Below are positions 10,431 to 23,091 of a stretch of 64,000 nt of DNA, piece after piece. Source of the stretch: Trichoplusia ni (Eukaryota > Arthropoda > Insecta > Lepidoptera > Noctuidae); assembly GCF_003590095.1 (NCBI RefSeq), contig NC_039492.1, positions 6,448,001-6,512,000 of the forward strand. The letters are read 5' to 3'. The position numbers and the translations under genes were made by a program. Numbering within the stretch: position 1 is the stretch's first letter; every line of letters starts with the position of its first letter. The notes below the pieces were generated by a model. That model was not told where the DNA came from and did no database searches. It saw only the letters and a list, made by a program, of their open reading frames with translations.

Positions 10431-13040
10431 CTTCATTTTACTTATAATGCATGTGAGAATTTGTATTATTCAATAAGGGAAGTCGTTTTAAAATAATACA
10501 ATATTCATCTGCAGATGTTCATTTATTTATCAATATTCATCTACTACATCTACGTCCAGTTTTCTAACAGATCATAGACTGAATCCTATTTATCATCTTC
10601 GTGTTAATAACTAAATGTATTATTATAAAATGAAAAATATTCTTATACCAGGAAAGAACACAATATTAAAAATAAACATTCCATGAGACAGACACGATAA
10701 ATTAAATACTGCGTAAACAAAGTAATAATATTTTCTGGACCCAATGTTGGTATAAAGCTTCGCTGAAACAGCGCAGATTACTGAGAGTAATATTTACTGG
10801 TAACTTGTACATTATAATAATGCTATGTTGTTTATTTAGGGTCGTATTATTACCTATTTCACAAAACTCCCAATGAACCTTTACCCAACATTCGAAATGG
10901 TTAAATGATAGCGCGGCCACCCCCTAAACACAGAGATTAACGAAAATTTGGTTTATATCTTGATTGTACTTTTTTTAATTTGACTAATCTAAAAGATCTA
11001 CTGTAGTTGAATTGATGATAAGGTTTGTTTACGAGTTTGGTTAAGTTAAAATATAACAGCAAATCACTTTTAACTAACTAGTGAATACTACTTAATAACA
11101 AGTAAATACGAGTCATGTTTTGACATCTGCCGCATCTCGTGAATTGATCCCTCAAGACACAATTTCATATACGAAACTATTTCGAAGGATTCCTCTCACA
11201 CCAGCCTTTGTGGTCCGTTCGGCAGTGTAGCTTATCCGGAGCATTTTCTTTCAATGAGCATTGGACATGGCACTGGCAGGACGACTAATGCAAAGGCGCG
11301 GAATGACAAAAATGTATCCCCCGCTGTCCGACCTGTGTCACTCAAGATTTTCCTTTAGACCCTTTATTCCGGGCCAACTTACAGAAAACACGCAAATCAT
11401 CTTGGGGCACGTAGCGTTGTAATATATTGCTGAGATTGCGTAAATATTTCTACGTCATTAAAACGTTTAACAAAACATGGAGGTCCGTCGTCTGGGAGTC
11501 TTATTTATGTTCAAGATTGGTATCGTTAATAAGGTAAGTTGATTCGTAATACTGAAAATGTACGGCGTCTTTTGTTTTTAGGCGCCTCGCCAGCTGCGCC
11601 GGCTGTTGTCACACTTATTAATAAGATGAAAGAAGCGACGTCGCCGAGTCTCTAGAGTAAACTGGGGAGTACATAATGGTAAACGTGTCGTTAATAGGTA
11701 ACGTAATTATGTAATATCAGTCGGGGTGGACGACTAGTGGGTAGGAGAGTGGTGATTGTCCCTCAAGCCTTGTTATGGGTATAATGTGAGAATTAAGTCA
11801 ATTAAGTATCACTTTAGTCATAGTCAAAGAAGGAAATAGAGTGGTTTATTTATTATTATTTATTTCTGAAATGATAATCAGCCATTTAAATTTTTCTTAA
11901 TAGCTTAGACTTTTTTTCTAATTAATACAGCATAATTTGACGTGAATAGGTACAATATATTTCCAATTCTAAGGTGCTGCATTGGCGTATGGCTAAGTTC
12001 AATAATTGTCAGTGGCAGACAATGATATAAAGTCGGACCGTGCAATTCCTGTCACGTAGAGATTATATGAGACATCGCCAGCCAACCGCAAATGAAGAAG
12101 TTCGCCTACACTTCGATGAAACATGGCTGTTTCTATTTCTGGGAATTTATCCAATCAAGACCGAGTTGGTCATTAGTTTTGGTCTGACAGCCAACGAGTT
12201 TATTACTTGTCTATAGCTAGTTTTAGCTCGACAGATCACCGCGGCTGAACAGGATATAAGAGATCTTAGATAGGTAATGCTAAATCGAGTGTCGAATTTG
12301 TAAGAGCGTGTGCCTATATTCTGTGTGAAATAGGTAAGTATAATTTAAAAATACTTGTTTACTCTATGTGTCCTAAAACGTAGCGGTAATATTTTTTCAA
12401 CCAAACAATACCGTATTTGTCAAGTGCGTTCACTGTAAAGGTGATTTACATAAAGTACGCAAACATTTGGATTCTAAAAACACATGCACTCACAATTTTT
12501 ATTTGAAATCAAAACAAAAACTGTTTACATAAATAATCAAACAAATTTATTTAATCGAATTTGTGTATTTACAGGTTTGCAAATGGTGTAAGAATGCAGA
12601 CAGAACATATTTATCAAGCGCACTTCTGTCCATGATTTCATAAAGCGGCCAGTGTTGGGAAAATGGCTTCCTGTCAGAGACATCCTGGACTCGTTCGCAT
12701 TGTACTGCTGAATATAATATAGGTACGCTTAACTTTGTGATTTATGCCTAGTTCTTAGTTGTAGACGTCATTTCAATACTTAAGTGAAAAATTTAATGGA
12801 TAAGGCTATTTTAGAAAGTGTTTGGAGATTGTTAAGTAATTTCCCTTTTTTCATATGCTTCTTGAATGTGCTAATAATTTTACTAAGAATAAAAAGGTTT
12901 AACACAACGTATTAGTAATAATGAACAAATATTACAAAGTAGTTTCAGTTTTTTAGACAGATATTCTCACGAACACGAAACTGAAACTGATACCGCTTGG
13001 ATGTCGGTTATAGATCCAACAACATTACCCGCCTTTGCAA
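10431..13040. other. Non-coding stretch, nothing recognised
   Basis: AT-rich DNA. A 72-codon frame on the minus strand (10702-10920) and all other frames are short and without motif. The stretch around 11580-11660 is locally more GC-rich but has no coding or RNA signature. Confidence 0.6.
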
Positions 13041-13198
13041 AGTTGGATACAATAACTTATTTGTTAATCCAAGGCATAAGCTACCTCCATACCAAATTTC
13101 ATCAAAATCTGTTCAGCCGTTCGAGCTTGAAGGGGTAACAAACATACACAAATTAAAACAAGCATTCACTACTTTCTCATTTATAAAATGAGAGTGAT
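13041..13198 (+). mobile_element. Retroelement-type 3' tail (dispersed lepidopteran repeat)
   Basis: The run CTACCTCCATACCAAATTTC, then ATCAAAATCTGTTCAGCCGTT and GAAGGGGTAACAAACATAC, is the well-known tail of a repeat scattered through moth and butterfly genomes. It normally ends in TTTCGCATTTATAATATTAG; here that end reads TTTCTCATTTATAAAATGAG. Only the tail is preserved and it has diverged. I believe it derives from a non-LTR or SINE-type element, but the class was not checked by search. Confidence 0.7.
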
Positions 13199-16100
13199 TA
13201 CTTTTAGAAAGAAACAAAACACTGCCACATGTTTGTTTTGTTACAAAACAAGAATGAATAATTTGAGCTTTCCTGCAATTGGTGAGCAATAGAGTGTGGC
13301 GACGCGGCGATCCGGCGGATAGGGACCGGATGCCGGCGATGTGAGGGCAGCGGCCACGCCAAAGGGCCCGAGATACCATAATATATGGTATTCGATACAA
13401 AACCTTCATGGAATGTGAGATACCTTTATTTATCTATGTAGATAGAATATGTGATCATCATCTTTAGTGATTGAGGAGTCACGTTATCTATCTTAAAAAT
13501 AAAAATGTTAATAGGAATAAGTTTAAAATAACTGTAAATTTACTTTGTTTTTGTAAACTTCGAAATGAAATTGCGAATTTGTGAGATGTATTTTTTAATC
13601 TATACTATGAAAAGTACTTATTTGGTTTCTGCCAGTTAAACCAAATTAATTAGTAACGGTTGAATTTTTTAATAATTAATATGACTTGGTCTAAACTTTT
13701 ACTTTTTATCTAATTTTACGAATATTTTTAACACACTGTCTACATACGTAAAGAAATAATACACTATTAGAATGCTTGTAAGTCCTTTTGGTATGTATGA
13801 GTGTTTCCTTGTTTACTGAGATTAAAACAAAGGACCTATTACCGTAAAAAGGTTCGTAATCCCGGATATATTTTACTTACGAACAAAATCTGTTACGTCG
13901 TTAGTCCGTGATTGAGTATGTCTGAACACCGAAACTATATTTATCTACATCGGTACTATTAACTACACGTTTAGGAAGACGAGACTTAAGAACTGATTTC
14001 ACTCTCTTTTTTTGCGTACCTTGGAAAGCAAAGGGTAAACACGGAACTCAATTACTAAGGATGCTGTTTGGTCATAAATTTGAAAGGTGACGACTTTATT
14101 TTTGCAAATTAGTTTTCCTTTTCGTCTATTTGTGCGGGACCTTTAGACTCGCAAGTTTGACATGCGCTGGACGTGTCTCCTCTTATTTATATGAGTATTT
14201 CATATTTAAAGCAACCTAATGGTTTAACCATTAGTTACATGCCAGTTATCACGATTTAAAATCCACACTGCAGATTATTGATTGAACTTTGCGACCTAAT
14301 AGTAGTGGTAAAAGTAGCGGATTAACCGTAATGTTAAACTTGCATTTAATGTTAAAACAGATATTGCGTTGAAGAGATTGTAGCCATGTTAGTAGACGAC
14401 GACAGCGCAGCGCCAAGAACGTATCAAGTGTCGATAAGATATAGGAGCGCCGGAGGCTGCGATGGGGAGTGCAAAACCAAATGGGATCCGATGTATCTCC
14501 ATGCTAATCTCCGCGACACACTCGCTTTGATGTGTGAAAATAACTTGGGATTTATCGCAAAAATCAAATCACTCTAAAAGGTCCTGTATAAAGCTTTTGT
14601 ACAAACACAAGCGTTTATGTCGCATATTATGAATAAATAGACTTTTCACATTTTTTTCCACGCTTTGTGACTGGTATTTGTAACAATGCAATATAAAGTA
14701 CTAAACTTTAGATATTTTCAAATGCAGAATACTGATTTGATTCTCCCGACAATTTGAATTTTGACGCTCAAAATCTCAGTATACATCAACTCTTTTGAAA
14801 GGAAATTAATCATCGTGTACAGTCGGGCTTCAATTAAATCATTAGGCAACACAGACCGATATACGTTAGCGAATGAGCGATAACGATCATAACCAGTCGG
14901 AAGCCCAGTGCGTGGCACGCAGCTCTCCAAACCGGGGCATAATCAGGCGTCGAATCATTTGCGCGGTACTGACTTCATTTGCCAGTAATGATCGACGCCG
15001 CCTCTCGACGAGCTCAAACGTTTTCCCAATATTATTCCCAAATATTCGAAATCAAACAGTAAGTATACATCAGACTAATTTAGCTAGAATCATTTCATGG
15101 ATTTGCTGAACAGTGTTTCTAATTTATAAATGTTTCCAAATACGAACATACAGAAGTCTTTATAGATTAGTTAGTAATCCATCAGTTCGCAATAATTTAC
15201 TATTAATTACTTGTTAACGCCTTGTTTGGGTGAGTCACAGAAAATATAATACCAATAACTTTCTGTCGTGTTTCCATCCATTGGTAACCACATCGACATG
15301 AATAAATGGAAAAAATCGGAATGGATTGATTCCGGGTTGCGTGCGTTCCGTTTGTCACGCTGTTTCATCGCCACAAGGAAGTCCTTGTTCCTGTTTTTTG
15401 TTGTATGGATATGATTTTATCGCGGAATTTATCGGAATTATATTTTTTATTTATTATGTGTGGCGCCGAAAGCTTCTTCGAAAATATTTCTGTTATAACA
15501 AATACGAATGTCTGCCACTTATAGAACACCAGTTCTGCGTATTTACAGCTTCGTATTCCGCAATGTATTATCATCTTTAACTCGGGTCGCAATTAAGATC
15601 CCATTTAAGAATTTCATGGTTATTCGAACAATCCACAGAGTTTGAAGGAGGTAAGTCTATAATGAAATTTAATGATCTGGGAAAGGGGACTATCTGTGGG
15701 ATTTTCTCTTTGTAATGTCGTCAAGCACGCAATTAGATTACGACTTAAATAAATACAAATGAGATACTTTTGACAGAATTAAAGGGAGATGGGATACTAA
15801 ATTCGTGTTGGTAATTTGTTGAAGGATAAAAAGGAACAATAACTTAAGCTGAGTACTTACTATGCATAGCTTAGACTGTATAGGCGGGATTCTTGGAGTA
15901 CAAAGTCAATCTTTCCGCTTTAGAGTAAGTTAGTTTGGGGAAAGTTTCAGCATTTAAGTTTTATGCGTAGGTAGTGGAGCCGGGGCGCAGAAACAGCCGC
16001 CGGCGAGGACACAGGTCGCGCAAAAAGATCAAGTGCCATGAGCGAATGTAATTATACAATTATTTGGAAATGATAATGTTCGTGTTTAAAATAGATTTAC

Positions 16101-19100
16101 TGAGTGCTAATTGCTTTGGTAATGAGATTAGGTTAGAATATTGTTTGCCGTATTTAGGTAAATGTTGAACATAAGCTAAAATATTGTTTTATAATCCATT
16201 GTTTGAAGCAATACCAGATTGTGTGCGTGTTTCTAATCAAATTCTCGAAATTATGCAATCATTTTCGTTTTCCACAAATATCGTCCGTGCTTCCCTATTA
16301 CTAGGTCGCCTTGTAGCGACAGAATGTTAAATCTATTCATTGCGCTTTCGTTCTTATAGAGCAGGTTTGTAGACTATTTAATCTAGTTGCTCTATCGGGG
16401 AATTGGCAATTTGCATGCGGTTTCTTCCAAGCGACGTTTTCCTTTAATGTTTGGATGTAATCAACGAATCTACTTAAGTATGTATTGCTTTATCACAATG
16501 TGTATTACACTATAAATGAAGTCACACAGATGGAGCATATTATGGTGAAAGTATAACCCTTTGCGCTATTCCGACGATTCTCGCTGTGTCGAGATGTAAT
16601 GAGAATGAGACAGATGACAATAAAAACTGTGAGGTTATAGCCACAGTCTAGACAGCTGTTTATACAAATAACTTTCTGTGAAGGTGTGTATTAGTATATT
16701 GAATATAAATTGGACTTCTCTAGGAAAGAATATAAATTAAATATTTATAAAAGAGTAATATTAGTGGAGCTGGCAAGGTTTCAGGACCCAGACCATTGCA
16801 TTGTGAAATACGTCAGCGTGCATTGAATAATATGAAATATATTTCTTTACCGAATTGGCAACAGGTGCTAAAAGGTATCCACGAATGCAAAGGTAACTAA
16901 ATGCGACCGCGACCTAAATACCTATTTTAGCATTCTTCCACAAACGATTTTGAACTGGGCGACATATTTGCCTTGCTAATGTGGTTTTAAAAGAAGCATG
17001 ATATAGTTGTTGGTGTGTGGGATTCACTATGCAGATATACCTGCTTTAATCAGTTCCTAAGAAGAAGAAACAAGGAAATATTGAATGAATATCATTAAAT
17101 ATTAGGCGTATCGAAGAAAATCTTCCAAAACTGGTTTTGTAAAACGTTCTTAAACACTTTAAGTTAATCATTTGTCGGCAGATTAATTAATCAATGGATT
17201 TATTTGTCACTTGTTTATTTAACTCATAGCTTCTCGTGATTCAATTAAGCGGAGTACAGACTAAATTTATGTCGTAATCTGAGTCGTCTTCTTGTTTTGC
17301 ATTAATTGGACGTTACGCGAAGGTTTTACGATAACTTAAAAATAAATGTTCATTAAATAATGTTGATATTCTCAGACTCGTAATTTCCGTTTTATCAGTT
17401 TTGATTTCAGATTGATAAATCTTTATTATAGAAACAAATTTAATCACAAACTGTTAAATGTTTCACTTAAAAGTTAATATGATAAAACGTATTATCTATC
17501 CGAGAGCGGGTGTCACTCATTATTTGAAGATAATTCAATTGTCAGAGTTAATGCTGAAAATTGTCAAGGTAGCAGAGCGTGCCCGTTTGAAATTCAAGAA
17601 ATTATGAGGAGCGGCGGCGTTTAATCGAAAAGTACTCTCCTTTGATCTTTGTCGAGTTGCCGTCTGCGACGCCTCCGACGGGCGTGTTCGTGCTCGAATG
17701 AATAGTGGGTAGGAATAAGCTCCGGCAAAAGAGACGCCGTGCAAAGACCTCGCAGTAATTTCCTCGGCTATGCAAGATTAGCGGATCGAAGCGATGTTGC
17801 AAATAAATAACATACATATTGAATAAGTTCCACAATACCTTTGGAAGCAAAAAGTTTAGTCAACATTTCCCATATCAAGTAGTTTAGATAGCATGAACAC
17901 AATTAAAACGACTTGATTCTCATTTCTAAAAAAAATTCAATTTCAGCAGTAAAATAATATACACCAATGAAAAAGAATACGCATAATGTCAGGTATATGC
18001 ATAAATAAATCAGCGCAATAAATAAAGTTTTATCTGAGTTATGAAGCCTCTGGGAGAACGAATTTATGAGAATTTTTAACTCCAAATTTGCTCATCATAA
18101 TTGTTCTTTTAAAAATGACTGTTTTTACTATATGGTAACATTTTTAACAAAGAATTTAATATTAATTGTTTCTGTGCGATATATTCTCGTTATTTCTACG
18201 TAATTGTGTGTTTTGAGGTTTGAAAGTCATGGTTAGCCAGGTAAGGGAATCTCAGAGATTGAACCTTTGACCCGCGGCTGTTATACAAGTGTTGTTTGAT
18301 CCCTTTTCTTAAGGGTGCGTGTGAAGTCAGTATGACCGTCAGTTTTGACGAGTAACTCCTTACTTGCATTATAATGATGTGTTATGAGAATTTGTGTTGT
18401 ATTGAATTTATTGAGGTTGAGAATGTATACATAGTTGAGTTAAATCATTAAAATCGATCTTTTGGCGTAAATAAGTACAGCATTCAAATAGAAGAACTCA
18501 ATTAATTACAAGTTACGATTTAAAAGTAGTAGTGTTTAAATAAAACAAGTACAAATACCGCCTAATTACTATACTCTTACAACTATGACCATCTTATAAT
18601 TATAAATACAGTTTAAACAAAAAACTCCAAACAATAAACAATCCTTTCTCTATAAGCTTATTATTATTTCCGTCTCAATACAAACATTATTTTCCTCGAG
18701 CAGTTTATCAAATTTACTTAAAGGTTACAACAAAATGCAAACTCATATTCTCCGTCCGTAATCCCAAAAAGGTTTTGATATTAAATAGAGAAAAACCCTT
18801 AATCTAATTCGAAAGAAATCACATTTATTATTTGTTCTCCCATAAAGATATATCGGAGGTAAAATGCGATGTTATCAGCGTAATGCTGTCAACAAACTGT
18901 TCGGCCAGTACTATCGCCGTACGCATCTGTGTCGGCCAATCCTAAAGATTTATAGAGGCGAAGAAAGACTATAAAACTTACTTTATTATTCCATCAAATG
19001 TGCCGCTGACTCATACGGTTTTAGATTTGATATACCCATACATCCTTTATTCCAGTTTGAGAAACTTTATATGTACGGCCCACTCCAGTAACTGTAAATA

Positions 19101-19209
19101 CTTATTTGGAATAAGAAGTTTTCACTCTAAACCGTCATTACTAAACATTAGTTTATTGCGTATAGTTTATGCAATGTACTCATAACAAAACATTGTGTTA
19201 AAACTCGGA
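13199..19209. other. Non-coding stretch, nothing recognised beyond small palindromes
   Basis: AT-rich DNA with a perfect 9-bp palindrome around a single base (CTAATGGTT/AACCATTAG, 14216-14234). Slightly GC-richer patches near 13300-13370, 14390-14470, 14880-15030 and 17600-17760 contain only random-looking open frames. No splice-bounded coding exon, tRNA or microRNA precursor was recognised. Confidence 0.55.
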
Positions 19210-19295
19210 CTCGCGTAGCAGTATCGTAGCCAGCGCACTGCTACGGTCGTGTTGACGTAGCAAACATTTAGCGTTCTACGATCCGCGGCTACGCG
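19210..19295. repeat. GCTACG/CGTAGC palindromic cluster B
   Basis: CGTAGC occurs at 19213 and again near 19225 and 19256, GCTACG near 19240, and CGGCTACGCGGG at about 19286-19297, in alternating orientations within 90 bases. The patch is more GC-rich than its surroundings and can form several competing hairpins. It resembles the clusters near 4.4, 33.6, 50.1, 56.7 and 60.7 kb. Confidence 0.5.
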
Positions 19296-22109
19296 GGCAT
19301 TCTAACTCATACCGCTGTGCTTGCTTCAACTTGTTTCATTGTATTTTATATTTTCAACGGCATTTCTGTACCGTTATGCTACTGGTTCGAGTATGTTCGG
19401 TTATTATGAATAGTACGAAAAGCATTGTTTTATTATTAGATATAATATTATCCCAATAACTTTGAGTAAGTATTTGAGAAGGTAGTTATCTTAATATTGA
19501 TACTTCGATAACGACTATTATATTGAAGGCCTTAAAGGAATTATGAAAACCTAAGTTCATTAATATTCATCTTAAATTACGTCTTGTCTTTACTTTACGA
19601 TCAAATCGAATTGGGGCCTAGAAAGTAAAATAAAGTTGTCGTAATAAAATAATGGCGATTACAATCTTAGTATAAGCTTAGCAATCGAACGATCAACGTA
19701 CATTTGAGAATATTATAATTCCTACATGTCCAATCCTACATGTATTTGTAGGTTTTTTCGCCAAAAGAATGGCCTAGTGTGACTTTTATTCGTGACAATA
19801 AGAATTCCCTTCGAATAGGCTGAAGTTTTAATATCTTACTCGTGAAGCAGTCTATCTCACGAGTCATGTATTACAACTTAAAAACTAAAACATGACGTCG
19901 AGAGTTCGAAAATTTTGATGTAAAACCGTCTAGAAAACAGACTAGCAGGAATAACTAAAAACTAAAGAAAAGGTGGAAAGCCCGTACGAAATACTATGGA
20001 AAAATAATGAAGGCGAAAGGCACACGTTAGAAAACAGTTAAAAAGTATAAAAAGTGATCGGCACCCCATATGAATTATGGCACCAAGATTTTCTAAAAAA
20101 CTCCAAAAAGTCGCCTGAAAGGCTAAACTCTAACTTCCACAAGGATATTAAGCATACGAGTGTTCACTTATACATACACGTAGTTATATTAAATGCAAGT
20201 TGGGAAAGCGGTTAGCTGCACGTTGAAATCAACCTACATTTTAAGTTGGTTAGCTGTTTACCGGAGACCGAAAGTTTGAAGGATTAATTATGTATACACG
20301 TTTACCTGTTTATCAGGAAACTTCATGAAGCTATCGCCGAACGGTAAAACTAGAAAGACAAAATTTATAACGGAATATTCGACTAGGAGTTGACCAAGTC
20401 TTTGTTTGAACATTTTATTAAAGGACGATAACAATTTTCTGCAAAATCACAATACTTGATTGCCTTTTATTTTCGGCCCGCGTTTGTTATTGTTAGCTTC
20501 AAAATCGATTACCCAATACAAATACGGTGACACTTTTGAAAGTCTCTAAAATGTAAGTGGGGTGATGAGTCAACATAAATTCTATTAAAAAAAAATGTTC
20601 CACAAAAAATGACAAATTAATATCGGGATTCTCTTGGTTTAGCCAGAATATTGATGGTGTCAAGAGGCGCCTTTTCGGTTGGCGTGAGGCAAATCGAAAC
20701 AATTGTTGTTACTGAGTGTTGTGTTTGCAAAATAAATGCGTGAGATAAAGCGTTCGGCGGCACGCGACGCATTCCGTGTACTTGTTTCGATTCGTTTACA
20801 TTTTTTCTACATATTGCTTACAAACATTATACTGGAACGTAAACATTCCAACATTTGAGACGCGCCTTATTATTTCCAAAGTATCACATTGTCTATCGGA
20901 GATAGGAATGACAAACAAGGTTTTAATAACAAGCGTTGACAGCTGTCATCTGACGAGTCTTGACGAAATAATTCAATTGTTTCTTTTTATACTTTTATTC
21001 AAGTGTGCTATTCTTTTTCTAAAGATATTATTTTTCTTTAGAAAAAAATATTGATGTAATTCAAGGAGGCTAAGCGTTATATGTGTTCATCCGTTTAATT
21101 AGATCGTATGGCTGCGTTTTCCTTATTAATTGAACAGAGTACATTCTCACACGTGGCTTAGCGCGAATTCGACGGTGAGCGTTAATTGTAATTCAATTGA
21201 ATACTAATTAATTAATATAGAAACCAGCGATAGTATAGTTACGTAAACGGTTTACGGAGGACCAACACAATGTTGTATTGCATTGGCGTAGTCACGAATA
21301 AAAAACTTCAAACTGCGAATGTAATGTACTCGGGTGATCGTTTATGCTTAAGGTCTATTATACGCTAATAGAGACAGACATGTGTTCTTAATGTTAGATT
21401 GAAACCTGTAGTTGAAGTATGAACCCGAACATGTAAAATCTATTGGAAAAATGCAACAACTCGAGTGTTGGCCAACAGAGCGAGTCTGTGCCAAAACCTC
21501 ACAAATATTTTGTTACTTCTTCACTTATGCGGTCACGAATTCACTGTGAATGTGTTTCAGAAAAATTGTTTTGATATCTACGTGGAAACAAAACTCTGTA
21601 AATAACTGTGAAAACATATCTATAATATAAACTTACAAAGCATTCTGTAAAAAGCTTATAAAAGTGAAGCTTTCTACAACATGTAAGAATAACATGAGCG
21701 AAAATGACGAGAGTTAAATCTATTCAAAGCTTATAGAGATAACCTGAAGCACACAAACAAACACTTCCGTGTATGTTAGTAAACATTAACAAAGGGAATG
21801 AACGACATTACAAATTAACAGCTTTTGTGCGACACGCTCTCCTGTGTTAGCACATTTATTCGTTTATTTCGAGTTTATTTTATTCATTCGTAACTCGAAA
21901 CGAAATCTAAAAGAACGTACATAAATGTTTGTTGCGAATAAGAAAAAATACGGATTTATTTGGTTTAGGGACATGACGAAAATAAAGAGAGATAAACGAG
22001 GCTTTAAACGTATAAAAGTTTTTTGGGTAGTTATCACATAATTTAGGTGATTTCGTAAAAATGCCTAAAATATAAATAAGGAAAGTTTTTCGTTAAGTAG
22101 CGCGACAGG
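19296..22109. other. Non-coding stretch
   Basis: AT-rich DNA with random-looking short frames only. It contains the 12-bp hairpin listed separately at 21014-21046. Nothing else is recognised. Confidence 0.6.
21014..21046. repeat. Perfect 12-bp hairpin
   Basis: TTTTTCTAAAGA (21014-21025) pairs exactly with TCTTTAGAAAAA (21035-21046) across a 9-base loop. The stem is AT-rich and too short for a canonical animal microRNA precursor. No U-tract termination context suggests a defined RNA gene. Confidence 0.5.
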
Positions 22110-22215
22110 TGATCGTGTGTTGGTTAGCGCTGGCCTGGCCCCGGTGCTCACGAGTGTTTGCCGGCAAACTGCGCGACTCGAGCGGGCGGCAAATAAGTCG
22201 AGGAGCACTCCGCGA
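22110..22215. promoter_or_regulatory. GC-rich patch with a 14-bp perfect palindrome
   Basis: About 100 bases much richer in G and C than the flanks (GGCCTGGCCCCGG, CGACTCGAGCGGGCGGC) centred on the perfect palindrome GTTTGCCGGCAAAC (22156-22169). A palindrome of this length can be a binding site for a dimeric transcription factor. A 79-codon frame across the patch begins at a TTG and shows no domain, so I treat this as non-coding. Function unknown. Confidence 0.35.
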
Positions 22216-23008
22216 TACCAGCGTCACAGTTATAACAGCGACAACGCAAATATTATCGCCGTAAAGTCACCTTTACGACATGTTAAATTAATACTTCTCA
22301 TTGCCTTTTACTGTTCGAACATAAAGATAACGGCGGTATTCACTTACTTAGCATAAACCTAAACGTACAACGACGGTTTACCTTATTATAAATATGTCTG
22401 TTCCGATGTCTGTGCGAATGTAACAAGCAATAAACGTTTCTAAAAACCATTTTAAACAACTATGGTTTAATTACAAGTATTGATGGATATGGTGGTTGCA
22501 AATTATGCATGTTCCTGGCTACTGAAACCAATGCAGTGATGCGTGTATCAAACGTGTATCGCTCACGTTACCAGCTAATATCCAATACTGTTTATTGATC
22601 TGGAGTTGCCTAATGTGCCTGTTGTCATCCACTTAGCCGTAAATCTATTGGAACTACATTGTAAATGATCCCATATAACTCTATATGCACATATTTGTAG
22701 TGTTCAAAATAATTAGTCATGAATATGTATTTTTACGCGTTTATGGTGTGCTTACGAAACATCATATAAAGAGTTTTATTGCGTCTGCACACGTTCGTAA
22801 TTGTTTCCCCGCGAGAAGTACGACACGTGAAGTCCATTACTTTGATTAGTTTTATAGATTGATATAAAATGCGCATAGCAAATATATTGGTAGCTGCTAA
22901 GGTGATAAAGCTTTTATCTATGTACACTGATAGCTGTCGAATACACTGACGAACTGTGAAATATTTTAGTTCTTTGTAGCATTTCCTTTATGGTACTAAA
23001 ACATCAGA

Positions 23009-23091
23009 GCATTTCCCTGTAATGTAATTTCGTGCGAATGCTCGCGTGCTCTGTTCGCAGTACTCATAGCGACTTGGCATTTCCCTGTAAT
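23009..23091. repeat. 15-bp direct repeat, 68 bases apart
   Basis: GCATTTCCCTGTAAT occurs exactly at 23009-23023 and 23077-23091. Both copies are followed by similar bases (GTAATTTCG and ATTACGTAG). A shorter relative, GCATTTCC, lies at about 22979. This could be a decayed local tandem duplication or paired protein-binding sites. Confidence 0.6.
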
